Program-made: the position numbers and the translations under genes
Origin: an uncultured bacterium
GTDB lineage: Bacteria > Cyanobacteriota > Vampirovibrionia > Gastranaerophilales > Gastranaerophilaceae
Direction of reading: 5' to 3'
Assembly (NCBI GenBank): GCA_900549855.1
Contig: URPS01000001.1
Span: forward strand, 62,001 to 126,000
Length of the DNA stretch: 64,000 nt
In this document: one piece after another, positions 24,113-31,450 of the stretch
Layout of the letters: each line of letters begins with the position of its first letter
Position numbering within the stretch: the stretch's first letter is position 1
Notes under the pieces: generated by a model
Databases searched by the model: none
Told to the model about the DNA's origin: nothing
Seen by the model: the letters and a program-made list of their open reading frames with translations, nothing else

Positions 24113-25993
24113 ATGGCAAACACATTTGAAGATGTTATTTCACAAATTAAAGACCGGCTGGATATAGTAGATGTAATTTCGCAATACGTTGTTTTAAAAA
24201 AGAGCGGAGCCAATTATTGGGGAATCTGTCCTTTTCATAATGACAAAAAACCTTCTATGTCTGTTAGTCCGTCTAAAGGGATTTTTAAGTGCTTTTCTTG
24301 CGGAGCAGGCGGAGATGCTTTACATTTTCTTGTAAAAATTCAAAACAGAGAATACAAAGACGTAATCTTAGAGCTTGCAGAAAAATATGGAATAGAATTA
24401 CCTACTAAATATCATGCATCTTCTGATACTAAAAATCAGAAAAAAGAAATGATTAAGGCATGCGAAAAAGCTGCAAAGTTTTACCATCAACAATTGAGAA
24501 GTGCAGATGACGCTAATAAGGCTATGACAGCACTTAGAGCTAGAAATGTTGATGATTCTGTCATTGATAGGTTTACATTAGGTTGGGCTCCGAATAAATA
24601 CGATACACTTTATAAAGAATTAAAAAAAGAATTTAAAGATGATATTTTAGAAAAAGCCGGTTTAATACTTAAATCGAATTCCGGTGGTTGGATTGATAGA
24701 TTTAGAAACAGAATAATTATTCCTATTCAAAATGAGAATGGCGAATATGTGGCTTTTGGTGCTAGAGCAGTTGATGAAGGACAAAATCCAAAATACTTAA
24801 ATTCTTCCGATTCTCTTATTTACAATAAGAGTAAATTACTGTTTGGACTTTATACTGCGCAGCAAGCTATAAAAGACAATGATGGTGTGCTTGTTATGGA
24901 AGGGTATTTCGATGTAATATCTGCTCAAGCGCATGGGGTAGAAAATGCAGTGGCATCTTGCGGAACAGCGTTAACTCATGACCACGTAAGACTCCTTTCC
25001 AGATATACAAAATCAAGACGAATATTTTTATCATTTGATACTGATAAAGCAGGCATAAATGCGACAAAGCGAGGAAGTTCTGTTATTAAGGAAACTCTAT
25101 CTGCGCTGGGTGAAGTCAAGCAATTTGACGAAAGTCATATTTCATCAGGAATTGATAATAAATATGCTTGTGAAATCCGTGTTGTTTCGCCACCGCAAGG
25201 AAAAGATCCGGATGAATTTATAAGGACAATGGGTGGAGATATTTTTAAAGAATATATTAATAATGCACCGCTTTTGATTGATTTTCTTTTAAATAATATT
25301 TTGCAAAATAAGAATTCTGCAAAAACTCCGCAAGAAAAAGCCATGCTTGTAGAACAAATTCTTGAAATTCTAAAAGATGTTCACAATAAGATTATTCAAA
25401 CAGAATATGTTAAGATGGTATCAGAAGTTCTTAGTATTGATGAAAACGCAATATTGAAAGAACTTAGCAAGAGTGAGAGAGAGTTTGAGCGAGAAGGAAG
25501 AATTCAGCTAAATAAAAAAGTTGTAACAAATTCTTCACAATTCGAGATAAAAGCGCAAAAAAATTTATTGAGTTGTTTTTTAGCAAGTGACAATGCTCTA
25601 AGTTTTCAACAACTAAATGAATTATTGCCAGAAAATATCATCCAAGACGAAAAGTTAATAATTGTAAAAAATACAATTGACAAATTGTCGTGTACAATAA
25701 ATAATGTTAAGGAATTGACTAAAAATTTGTATACAGAATTCATTGAGGATGATAATTTGACCCAAATACTAACAGATATAGTAGGACTCTCCGAAGCGTT
25801 TAATGGTCTGGAGCCGGCAGAGTTTGAAAGGGCAGTTAGAGAAAATGTTGTAAGACTCAAAAGATGTTATCAAGAAAAAGAAGCCGAAAAAATTCGTCAA
25901 CAGTATAAGCAAGTTAACGATGACGAGATAGAGGCATTGAAGGCTCAAATGCAGCTTAGAGATAAAATTAAATTAAGGACTGGAGATAAATAA
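24113..25993 (+). CDS. dnaG: DNA primase
   Basis: 626 residues, normal for DnaG. The N-terminal zinc-binding domain has CPFHNDKKPSMSV and FKCFSCGAGGDALHF (CHC2 type, residues ~42-68). The catalytic core shows the RNA polymerase basic motif (GRFRNRIIIPI-like, here DRFRNRIIIPIQNENG) and a TOPRIM domain with VMEGYFDVISAQ and FLSFDTDKAG. The C-terminal ~170 residues are the helicase-interacting region. It makes RNA primers at the replication fork. There is no ribosome binding site upstream. The TAA overlaps the ATG of the sigma factor gene by one base, so the pair is coupled, as in the classical dnaG-rpoD arrangement. Confidence 0.97.
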   Translation: MANTFEDVISQIKDRLDIVDVISQYVVLKKSGANYWGICPFHNDKKPSMSVSPSKGIFKCFSCGAGGDALHFLVKIQNREYKDVILELAEKYGIELPTKYHASSDTKNQKKEMIKACEKAAKFYHQQLRSADDANKAMTALRARNVDDSVIDRFTLGWAPNKYDTLYKELKKEFKDDILEKAGLILKSNSGGWIDRFRNRIIIPIQNENGEYVAFGARAVDEGQNPKYLNSSDSLIYNKSKLLFGLYTAQQAIKDNDGVLVMEGYFDVISAQAHGVENAVASCGTALTHDHVRLLSRYTKSRRIFLSFDTDKAGINATKRGSSVIKETLSALGEVKQFDESHISSGIDNKYACEIRVVSPPQGKDPDEFIRTMGGDIFKEYINNAPLLIDFLLNNILQNKNSAKTPQEKAMLVEQILEILKDVHNKIIQTEYVKMVSEVLSIDENAILKELSKSEREFEREGRIQLNKKVVTNSSQFEIKAQKNLLSCFLASDNALSFQQLNELLPENIIQDEKLIIVKNTIDKLSCTINNVKELTKNLYTEFIEDDNLTQILTDIVGLSEAFNGLEPAEFERAVRENVVRLKRCYQEKEAEKIRQQYKQVNDDEIEALKAQMQLRDKIKLRTGDK

Positions 25994-27081
25994 TGACCCA
26001 AAAAAGAAATTCACATTCATCAGTAGTAAGCGTAGAAGACGAAAATATGGATTTGTTGGATTATGACGCTGAAAAAGATGAATCAGTTGATTATATCGAA
26101 ACTGATTTAGGAACTGATAATATTGAAGATATTATCACTTCTTCAAAATTGGGCGGTATGAAAAGTGATGATTTTTACATGATGGATTCTTCTGACCATA
26201 GTAGAGAATCTGACATGGAAACAGAAGCTCCAAAAGGAGTTGCAGTAGAAGACCCAGTAAGATTGTATTTAAGAGAAATCGGTAGAATTAAACTTTTATC
26301 TACAAGTGAAGAAATTGAGCTTGCAAGAAAAATTATACAAGGTGGAACTCCTGGTGCTATTGCTAAAAGAAAATTGGTTCAAGCAAATTTAAGATTAGTT
26401 GTAAGTATTGCTAAAAAATATGTAGGTCGTGGCATGCTTTTCTTAGACCTTATTCAAGAAGGTAACTTAGGTTTAATCAGAGCTGCTGAAAAATTCGACC
26501 ACGAAAGAGGTTTCAAGTTCTCAACTTATGCAACTTGGTGGATTAGACAAGCTATAACAAGAGCAATTGCTGACCAAGCTAGAACAATCCGTATTCCAGT
26601 GCACATGGTTGAAACAATTAATAAATTGAAAAAAGTTACAAGAAGATTGGCTCAAGAACTTTCTAGAAAACCAACCGAAGAAGAATTAGCTTCAGAAATG
26701 GGTGTTTCAATTTCTAAGTTAAGAGAAATCGTTAAAATCGCACAAGAACCTTTATCTTTAGAAACTCCAATCGGTAAAGAAGAAGATTCAAGACTAGGTG
26801 ATTTTATTGAAGATAAAGAAGCTGATGCTCCAATTAAAACGGTTGCTTCTGAATTACTAAGAGAAGACTTAGCAGAAGTTCTTTGTACATTGTCACCAAG
26901 AGAAAGAGATGTATTGAGATTACGTTTCGGTATGGATGATGGTCGCCAAAGAACATTGGAAGAAGTTGGTCAATTGTTTGGTGTAACTCGTGAACGTATA
27001 AGACAGATTGAAGCAAAAGCTTTGAGAAAATTACGTCATCCAAATCGTAGTAAACGTTTAAGAGAATACGTAGAAAACTAA
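25993..27081 (+). CDS. rpoD: Primary RNA polymerase sigma factor (sigma-70/SigA)
   Basis: 362 residues. An acidic N-terminus (~1-75) lacks a full region 1.1. Region 1.2 is DPVRLYLREIGRIKLLSTSEEIELA. Region 2 follows with VSIAKKYVGRGMLFLDLIQEGNLGLIRA, then the -10-reading GFKFSTYATWWIRQAITRA. Region 3 is RIPVHMVETINKL. Region 4.2 ends ERIRQIEAKALRKLRHP. The core is close to cyanobacterial and Gram-positive SigA. It directs housekeeping transcription at TTGACA/TATAAT promoters, consistent with the promoters listed here. It overlaps dnaG by one base and ends at a strong terminator. Confidence 0.97.
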   Translation: MTQKRNSHSSVVSVEDENMDLLDYDAEKDESVDYIETDLGTDNIEDIITSSKLGGMKSDDFYMMDSSDHSRESDMETEAPKGVAVEDPVRLYLREIGRIKLLSTSEEIELARKIIQGGTPGAIAKRKLVQANLRLVVSIAKKYVGRGMLFLDLIQEGNLGLIRAAEKFDHERGFKFSTYATWWIRQAITRAIADQARTIRIPVHMVETINKLKKVTRRLAQELSRKPTEEELASEMGVSISKLREIVKIAQEPLSLETPIGKEEDSRLGDFIEDKEADAPIKTVASELLREDLAEVLCTLSPRERDVLRLRFGMDDGRQRTLEEVGQLFGVTRERIRQIEAKALRKLRHPNRSKRLREYVEN

Positions 27082-27095
27082 GATTTAATAAATAT

Positions 27096-27134
27096 AAAAA
27101 AGTCGGAGTTAAGAAACTTAACTCCGACTTTTTC
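27096..27134 (+). terminator. Rho-independent terminator of dnaG-rpoD
   Basis: AAAAAGTCGGAGTTAAG and CTTAACTCCGACTTTTT form a 17-bp perfect stem with a 3-nt loop. Confidence 0.95.
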
Positions 27135-27174
27135 TATAAAGAAAATCGTTTTTTTACAAAACATTACATAATAT

Positions 27175-27202
27175 TTGAAATTGTATATGTTTTACATATA
27201 AT
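27175..27202 (+). promoter_or_regulatory. Predicted promoter of the coiled-coil protein gene
   Basis: TTGAAA, 16-nt spacer, TATAAT. The start would be near 27209, 25 nt before ATG. Confidence 0.55.
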
Positions 27203-27233
27203 AACTTTAGTAAACCTATGAGGGAGTAAAATT

Positions 27234-27830
27234 ATGCCGAATAATGAAAGTGTTGGAAAAAAGATTGTAGAAGCTTTGAAAAAACAAGCAGAAAATATGG
27301 ATGTACAAGATACTGATATGAGCGTTTTTGAATCAGCTCCTGTTTCTAATCCAGCAAATGATGATATATTTGCTTCAACTACATCTGATGATATTTTTGC
27401 AGAACCTGTAAAACCTGCAAAAACAGCAAATTTCTTTGATGATGTTGAAGAAGAAAAAGACCCGTTTTTTGCAGAAACTCAACCTGTAAAATCACCGGTA
27501 GCTGATACTATGAGTGAAGCGTTTGAGATGCCTGCAAATATTACAGTGCTTAAAAAATTGATTTCACAACTTCCTAGCGGTGTTTCTCGTCATACCGGTG
27601 CACAAATTATTAAACAAACAATGGAAGCTTTGGGAATATCAATGAAGAGCGTTCTTCAAGATGCGCAACAAGTTCAAGAAAACTTAAAAGTTTCTGCCAG
27701 AGAATGTCAAGCTTCTATCCAAGAATACAAAAAACAAATTTTGGCTTTAGAAAAACAATCTCAAAGCTACCAAAAACAATACTCTGCATTGAACGATTTA
27801 ATTAGTTTGTTTATTCAAACAACTAAATAA
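27234..27830 (+). CDS. Cytoplasmic protein with acidic disordered N-terminus and coiled coil
   Basis: 198 residues, not recognised. Residues 1-20 are helical. Residues ~20-95 are acidic and probably disordered, with short repeats of DDIFA and FFDDVEEEKDPFF type. Residues ~98-130 form a small helical domain (ITVLKKLISQLPSGVSRHTGAQIIKQTMEALG). Residues ~135-195 are a Gln/Lys-rich coiled coil ending DLISLFIQTTK. The layout recalls scaffold or cell-division accessory proteins of the DivIVA/SepF type, but there is no diagnostic motif. GGGAG ribosome site and its own promoter and terminator make it a single-gene unit beside rpoD. Confidence 0.75.
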   Translation: MPNNESVGKKIVEALKKQAENMDVQDTDMSVFESAPVSNPANDDIFASTTSDDIFAEPVKPAKTANFFDDVEEEKDPFFAETQPVKSPVADTMSEAFEMPANITVLKKLISQLPSGVSRHTGAQIIKQTMEALGISMKSVLQDAQQVQENLKVSARECQASIQEYKKQILALEKQSQSYQKQYSALNDLISLFIQTTK

Positions 27831-27846
27831 AATATGAAATGAATTT

Positions 27847-27886
27847 AAAAGAGGCGATTTGAAGTTTTCAAATCGCCTCTTTTTTA
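27847..27886. terminator. Bidirectional rho-independent terminator
   Basis: AAAAGAGGCGATTTGAA and TTCAAATCGCCTCTTTT pair over 17 bp, with A and T runs on the two sides, between convergent genes. Confidence 0.93.
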
Positions 27887-27900
27887 TAAATCTTTTTTAA

Positions 27901-28365
27901 CTATATTCCTTCATCTCCGGATGAATCTTCTTCTGTAGTAGTAGGAGTTGCAACTGTTACACCAAGAGATTCTAGAGCAGTTCTTGCCTTTGGTGCTAAA
28001 GCTGTATCTGAAAAGTTTTCTAAAATTGTTTGATAACATTCAATAGCTTCCGGTTTCATATCTCTCAATTTATAAACATTTCCTGCCTTATAATAAAGCG
28101 GTGCTAGCTCTGTTGAAGTTGATACTAACATTTGATTATCTAATTTTATTTTTATTCCAATCAAAGTTTCATTATCTTGTGGTGATAAAAGTGCTCGTCC
28201 ATAAATTTTTTCAGTCAATTTATCAATCGTATCAGACATTTCTGTAATTGCTTCTTTAGAAAGCTTAGAAGATTTTTTCGCCGCAGATACATCCAAACTT
28301 ATTGCAGATAACAATAAAAATCCTACAATTGTTGATAAAATAATCTTTTTAATATTAATACTCAT
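27901..28365 (-). CDS. Secreted TPR-like small protein
   Basis: 154 residues. Residues 1-28 are a Sec signal peptide (KKIILSTIVGFLLLSAISLDVSA|AK). A helical region follows with one clear TPR-type unit (LAPLYYKAGNVYKLRDMKPEAIECYQTIL, ~85-115, then NFSDTALAPKARTALESLG). The tail is Thr/Asp/Glu-rich and disordered. Probably periplasmic; function unknown. GAGGA lies 7 nt before ATG. It diverges from nagZ across 94 bp. Confidence 0.75.
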   Translation of the reverse strand: MSINIKKIILSTIVGFLLLSAISLDVSAAKKSSKLSKEAITEMSDTIDKLTEKIYGRALLSPQDNETLIGIKIKLDNQMLVSTSTELAPLYYKAGNVYKLRDMKPEAIECYQTILENFSDTALAPKARTALESLGVTVATPTTTEEDSSGDEGI

Positions 28366-28423
28366 TGTTAATCCTCTTTATCCCATTGCCCTAATCTTAT
28401 TATACATTAATTATAATAAAAAG

Positions 28424-28453
28424 TTGATTTTTCTGCTCAATTAAATGTATGAT
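28424..28453 (+). promoter_or_regulatory. Predicted promoter of nagZ (leaderless candidate)
   Basis: TTGATT, 18-nt spacer, TATGAT, then exactly 6 nt to ATG 28460. No ribosome binding site is visible. An upstream in-frame ATG (28445) lies inside the spacer, arguing against its use. Confidence 0.45.
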
Positions 28454-28459
28454 TATTGT

Positions 28460-29419
28460 ATGAAAAAATTGGTTTATCAAAAATTTATTCTTGGGACACA
28501 AGATTCCTTTGGTAGTAGAAATCTTTTTAATACCGCTCTTGCAGATGGGCTTGGGGGAGTTATATTTTTTACACGTGATATTACTTCCAAAGAACAGTTT
28601 ACGGAATTTGTTAATGAGATTAAGAAAAAAGCAAATAGACCGCTTTTTTTATCTATAGATCAAGAGGGCGGTAGAGTCGAAAGAACTGAAAATATTCATG
28701 CCCGATACCTTTCTCCAAAATATGCGTATGAAAAAGGTGAAGATTTTTTGAAAGAACAAACACGAAAAATTGCACAAGAGTTAAAAAGATATGGTTTGAA
28801 TTTAAACTTTGCACCTTGTGCAGATGTTAATACAAATCCAAAAAATCCCATTATTGGAGAACGAGCATTTGCAAATAATCCTGAAGATGTGTCAAAAGGG
28901 GTAAAAATTGTATCAGAAATTTATCGAAAAAACGGTATAATACCTTGTTTGAAACATTTCCCAGGGCATGGTGATGCGAATGCTGATAGTCATAAAACAT
29001 TGCCTGAAATTGATTTATCAATGGATGACATGGAAAAATATCACATTCGTCCGTTTAAAGAAAATATTGATTGCGAAATGATAATGGCAGCGCATTTGCA
29101 TTGTTCTTGTTTTGACAAAGATGTGATACCATCTTCTTTAAGCAAAAATGTTATAGGATATTTGAGAAATATTTTGAACTATCAAGGTGTAGTAATCTCT
29201 GATGATATGGTTATGAAAGGTGTACAAGATTTTGGCAGTGTCGAAGCTTGTAAAATGGCAATTCTTGCTGGTGTAGATATGTTTATTTTTCGTGATGCCG
29301 ATGAAAATGCAATAAATACAATAGAAGAAATTGCAAAACTTGCAGAACAAGACTCTGAACTTAAAAACGCAATAATGAATTCTAATAAAAGAATAGAAAA
29401 ATTAATAAAGAAAATTTAA
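28460..29419 (+). CDS. nagZ: Beta-N-acetylhexosaminidase, glycoside hydrolase family 3
   Basis: 319 residues from ATG 28460, chosen because the family starts with the KKLVYQKFILG-like motif and because a -10 element sits 6 nt before it; ATG 28445 would add MYDYC. Seen: SIDQEGGRVER, the KHFPGHGDANADSH loop carrying the acid/base His, and the nucleophile Asp in VVISDDMVMKG. It removes N-acetylglucosamine from muropeptides and other short glycans, normally in the cytosol during cell-wall recycling. No signal peptide. The nearby peptidoglycan hydrolases at 58-60 kb would supply substrates, but are not linked in an operon. Confidence 0.92.
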   Translation: MKKLVYQKFILGTQDSFGSRNLFNTALADGLGGVIFFTRDITSKEQFTEFVNEIKKKANRPLFLSIDQEGGRVERTENIHARYLSPKYAYEKGEDFLKEQTRKIAQELKRYGLNLNFAPCADVNTNPKNPIIGERAFANNPEDVSKGVKIVSEIYRKNGIIPCLKHFPGHGDANADSHKTLPEIDLSMDDMEKYHIRPFKENIDCEMIMAAHLHCSCFDKDVIPSSLSKNVIGYLRNILNYQGVVISDDMVMKGVQDFGSVEACKMAILAGVDMFIFRDADENAINTIEEIAKLAEQDSELKNAIMNSNKRIEKLIKKI

Positions 29420-29430
29420 AAATTTATGTT

Positions 29431-29468
29431 AAAAAAATGGCAGAATGATAAATCATTCCGCCATTTTT
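29431..29468. terminator. Bidirectional rho-independent terminator
   Basis: AAAAATGGC-GAATGAT pairs with ATCATTC-GCCATTTTT with one internal A-C mismatch, between nagZ and the zinc-ribbon gene. Confidence 0.85.
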
Positions 29469-29485
29469 AATTTATAAAAAACTAA

Positions 29486-29773
29486 CTAAGCTTCAGTTGA
29501 AGCTGCTTTTTCAGCATCAAAACATTCTTTACACAACACATCTCTACCTTGAGTAGGATTGAAAGGTACCTGAGTTTGTTTTCCACATTTTGCACAAACT
29601 GCATCGAACATTTTCTTTTTACCTCTGTGTTGTTGTTTTTTTAGTTTTCTGCAATTAGCGCATCTTTTTGGCTTATTTGTTAAACCTTTTTCTGCATAAA
29701 ATTCTTGTTCCCCTGCAGTAAATACGAATTCGCTACCACAATCTTCACAAATAAGCGTTTCATCTTGGTACAT
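29486..29773 (-). CDS. Double zinc-ribbon protein
   Basis: 95 residues with two CxxC...CxxC modules. The first is CEDCGSEFVFTAGEQEFYAEKGL...KRCANCRKLKK, a family found in many Gram-positive, cyanobacterial and Chloroflexi proteins. The second is CAKCGKQTQVPFNPTQGRDVLCKECF. The linker is basic (KKQQHRGKKK). It probably binds nucleic acid or protein; no precise role is established. AGGAG lies 8 nt before ATG. The upstream gap to dut is filled by a repeat. Confidence 0.85.
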   Translation of the reverse strand: MYQDETLICEDCGSEFVFTAGEQEFYAEKGLTNKPKRCANCRKLKKQQHRGKKKMFDAVCAKCGKQTQVPFNPTQGRDVLCKECFDAEKAASTEA

Positions 29774-29865
29774 GACTGATTCTCCTAAATAATTATAACC
29801 GTAACGCTAAAATAACGTCATGCCTTATTCTATACTTTTTTTTAACTTCCGTCAAGCCTTACTTT

Positions 29866-30062
29866 TTCTTTACTAAAAAGAAAAAGTAAGCAAAAAGAAA
29901 AGACCACTGGGTCGGCTACTTGATAGAAACGACAAAATCACATAAAAACTACCAGCTCCGCCTCAAAGAATTACCTACAGGTATGGCGCATCCCATCTCC
30001 TCGGGGGAGGGTAGAATTTGTTAACGAACGTTAGTGAGTTTAGAAATTCGGGTGGGGGCTAA
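29866..30062 (-). repeat. Composite intergenic repeat A, inverted copy with nested palindrome
   Basis: Inverted relative to 14757-15092: CACTGGGTCGGCTACTTG, then CAGCTCCGCCTCAAAG, then CTCCTCGGGGGAGGGTAG, then the palindromic block 30014-30049 (GAATTT...GAAATTC arms) and CGGGTGGGGGCT. The remainder of 29774-29865 shows no gene; TTTACTAAAAAGAAAAAGTA is the only structured-looking part. Confidence 0.75.
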
Positions 30063-30117
30063 TTAAAAAAAACAAAAGGTGCATCAAATGCACCTTCAAC
30101 TTTTAAAATTATTAAAC

Positions 30118-30552
30118 TTATTTACCCGTAGAACCAAAACCGCCGTCACCACGTTCTGTTTCTGATAGTTCCATCACTACTTCTATCTTAGCTTGTTCAT
30201 AACGTGCAATTACCATCTGGGCAATTCTTTCATCCGGTTTTATTGTGTATGGCTCATTAGAAAGATTTACAATAGGAATACAAACTTCACCACGATAATC
30301 TTCATCAATTGTGCCAATACAATTAATAAGACTAATACCATGTTTTATTGATAAACCAGAACGAGGACGAATTTGTGCTTCGTATCCGTGTTCTAATTCG
30401 ATTTTTAAACCGGTTGGAATTAATCTTCTCTCCAGCGGTTGTAATGTGATTTCTTCATCAATTGCTGCACACAAATCCATGCCAGCAGCACCTTCTGTTT
30501 TATATTCTGGCACAAAACGATTGTGTGGCATTCTAAAAATCTTTAAAATCAT
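30118..30552 (-). CDS. dut: dUTP diphosphatase
   Basis: 144 residues, trimeric dUTPase. All five family motifs are present: AGMDLCA, RPRSGLSIKHGI, GTIDEDYRGEV (catalytic Asp and Tyr), ERIAQMVI and RGDGGFGSTG. It hydrolyses dUTP to dUMP and pyrophosphate, keeping uracil out of DNA and feeding thymidylate synthesis. GGGGAG lies 6 nt before ATG. The gene at 30597 lies upstream on the same strand, 44 bp away, so they may be cotranscribed. Confidence 0.97.
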   Translation of the reverse strand: MILKIFRMPHNRFVPEYKTEGAAGMDLCAAIDEEITLQPLERRLIPTGLKIELEHGYEAQIRPRSGLSIKHGISLINCIGTIDEDYRGEVCIPIVNLSNEPYTIKPDERIAQMVIARYEQAKIEVVMELSETERGDGGFGSTGK

Positions 30553-30596
30553 ATTTTCTCCCCAAAATTTTCCTTATAAAAATAACCTATTGACGG

Positions 30597-30824
30597 CTAA
30601 GCTGTAATAATAGTTTTTCCATCAACAACCTGCTTAGGGAAAATTGTAAGTGTTTCGATTCCCATAGACTTATCTAATTTTTTATCAACAACAGGATTGG
30701 CTTTTTGAGCCTTCTCTATAGCTTCTACATTACCATTCATCATTGACATAAAACTGTTAGAATATTTAATAAATAAGTTCCTTCTAGGATTAGAGCTATT
30801 AAGTGAAACTGATGATACGTTCAT
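30597..30824 (-). CDS. Tagged small protein, 75 aa
   Basis: Begins MNVSSVSLNSSNPRRNLF, a variant of the shared N-terminal signature (M-x-V-S-S-V). The rest is a short helical, then beta region ending FPKQVVDGKTIITA. It has no signal peptide and no recognised domain. The ribosome site AAGGAAGG is strong, supporting real translation. It lies upstream of dut on the same strand. Confidence 0.6.
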   Translation of the reverse strand: MNVSSVSLNSSNPRRNLFIKYSNSFMSMMNGNVEAIEKAQKANPVVDKKLDKSMGIETLTIFPKQVVDGKTIITA

Positions 30825-30894
30825 GCTATTTACCTTCCTTCTACGTTATTTATTGTCAAACAGTGACGAGGTTATGTCAATAAAAATATAACAT

Positions 30895-30923
30895 TTGTAA
30901 CGAAATATTTTTTATGCTAGAAT
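30895..30923 (+). promoter_or_regulatory. Predicted promoter of the structured RNA and tRNA-Leu
   Basis: TTGTAA, 17-nt spacer ending TGC, then TAGAAT (extended -10). Transcription would begin near 30930. Confidence 0.55.
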
Positions 30924-30954
30924 TTTTTTATTGAAAATTTAATATCAAATTATG

Positions 30955-31070
30955 TTGTAGTGGCAAGGACTCCAGAAAAAGCTGACTCAATGTCGGGTTT
31001 TGAATGGAGGAAGGTGAGTTCGAACATAAGTGAGACGAGCCGTATAAAAACAATACCGATGCCGCTACAA
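30955..31070 (+). ncRNA. Unidentified structured RNA upstream of tRNA-Leu
   Basis: The ends TTGTAGTGGCA (30955-30965) and TGCCGCTACAA (31060-31070) pair over 11 bp with one wobble. Inside, CTCCA pairs with TGGAG, enclosing an AAAA...TTTT stem and a CTGAC/GTCGG hairpin. Downstream are the palindromic GTTCGAAC and a GTAT/ATAC hairpin. A good promoter lies 32 bp upstream, and no terminator separates it from tRNA-Leu, so both probably come from one precursor. It lacks the SRP GGAA-loop consensus, 5S CCCATCCCGAAC, tmRNA and RNase P landmarks. Identity unknown. Confidence 0.5.
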
Positions 31071-31093
31071 TCTAAAAATTTAATAATAAACTT

Positions 31094-31175
31094 GTCGTAG
31101 TGGCGGAATCGGTATACGCGCACGTTTGAGGGGCGTGTGGAGAAATCCTTGGGGGTTCAAGTCCCCCCTACGACA
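31094..31175 (+). tRNA. tRNA-Leu (anticodon GAG)
   Basis: Acceptor GTCGTAG/CTACGAC, D-arm GCG...CGC, anticodon stem CACGT/GCGTG with loop TTGAGGG (anticodon GAG), a long class II variable arm (TGGAGAAATCC), T-arm GGGGG TTCAAGT CCCCC, discriminator A. CCA is not encoded. Confidence 0.95.
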
Positions 31176-31269
31176 TTATTTTTTAATTTTTATATTAGCC
31201 TTAAATACGACATTTATAACCTTTTATGAGTTTTGTTTATTTTTTATAAAAATCTAAATGTAACAAAAA

Positions 31270-31298
31270 TTGTCATACTACCTTTTTTGTAATATGAT
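31270..31298 (+). promoter_or_regulatory. Predicted promoter of the microprotein / M23 peptidase / LptD-like genes
   Basis: TTGTCA, 17-nt spacer, TATGAT. The start would be near 31305, 12 nt before the microprotein ATG, just covering its GAGAGG ribosome site. Confidence 0.6.
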
Positions 31299-31316
31299 AT
31301 AGAAAGAGAGGTAGAA

Positions 31317-31430
31317 ATGGATTTTTTTAGAGAACATAAAAAATTAATAGTAGGTCTTATTACTGTATCTTTTATAATTTGGACTGTTGGTATGGGATTA
31401 TTAATTCTTCTTCCAAGTATGGGAAAGTAG
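31317..31430 (+). CDS. 37-aa single-pass membrane microprotein
   Basis: Reads MDFFREHKKLIVGLITVSFI, then IWTVGMGLLILLPSMGK, then TAG. GAGAGG lies 5-6 nt upstream and a strong promoter precedes it, so translation is credible. A short charged N-terminus, FF-x-x-H-K-K, precedes one hydrophobic helix (~residues 10-33). It resembles the N-terminal anchor of PpiD/SurA-type periplasmic chaperones, but no chaperone domain follows; it could be a truncated remnant or an independent regulator. The M23 peptidase gene follows within 20 bp, so it is the first gene of that transcript. Confidence 0.6.
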   Translation: MDFFREHKKLIVGLITVSFIIWTVGMGLLILLPSMGK

Positions 31431-31450
31431 ATTAGTTGGGACGGTCAGAA

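Noticed and set aside
30994..31101. Small ORF from ATG inside the structured RNA, running into tRNA-Leu
   Set aside because: No ribosome binding site, and the region folds as RNA; the reading frame ends inside the tRNA.
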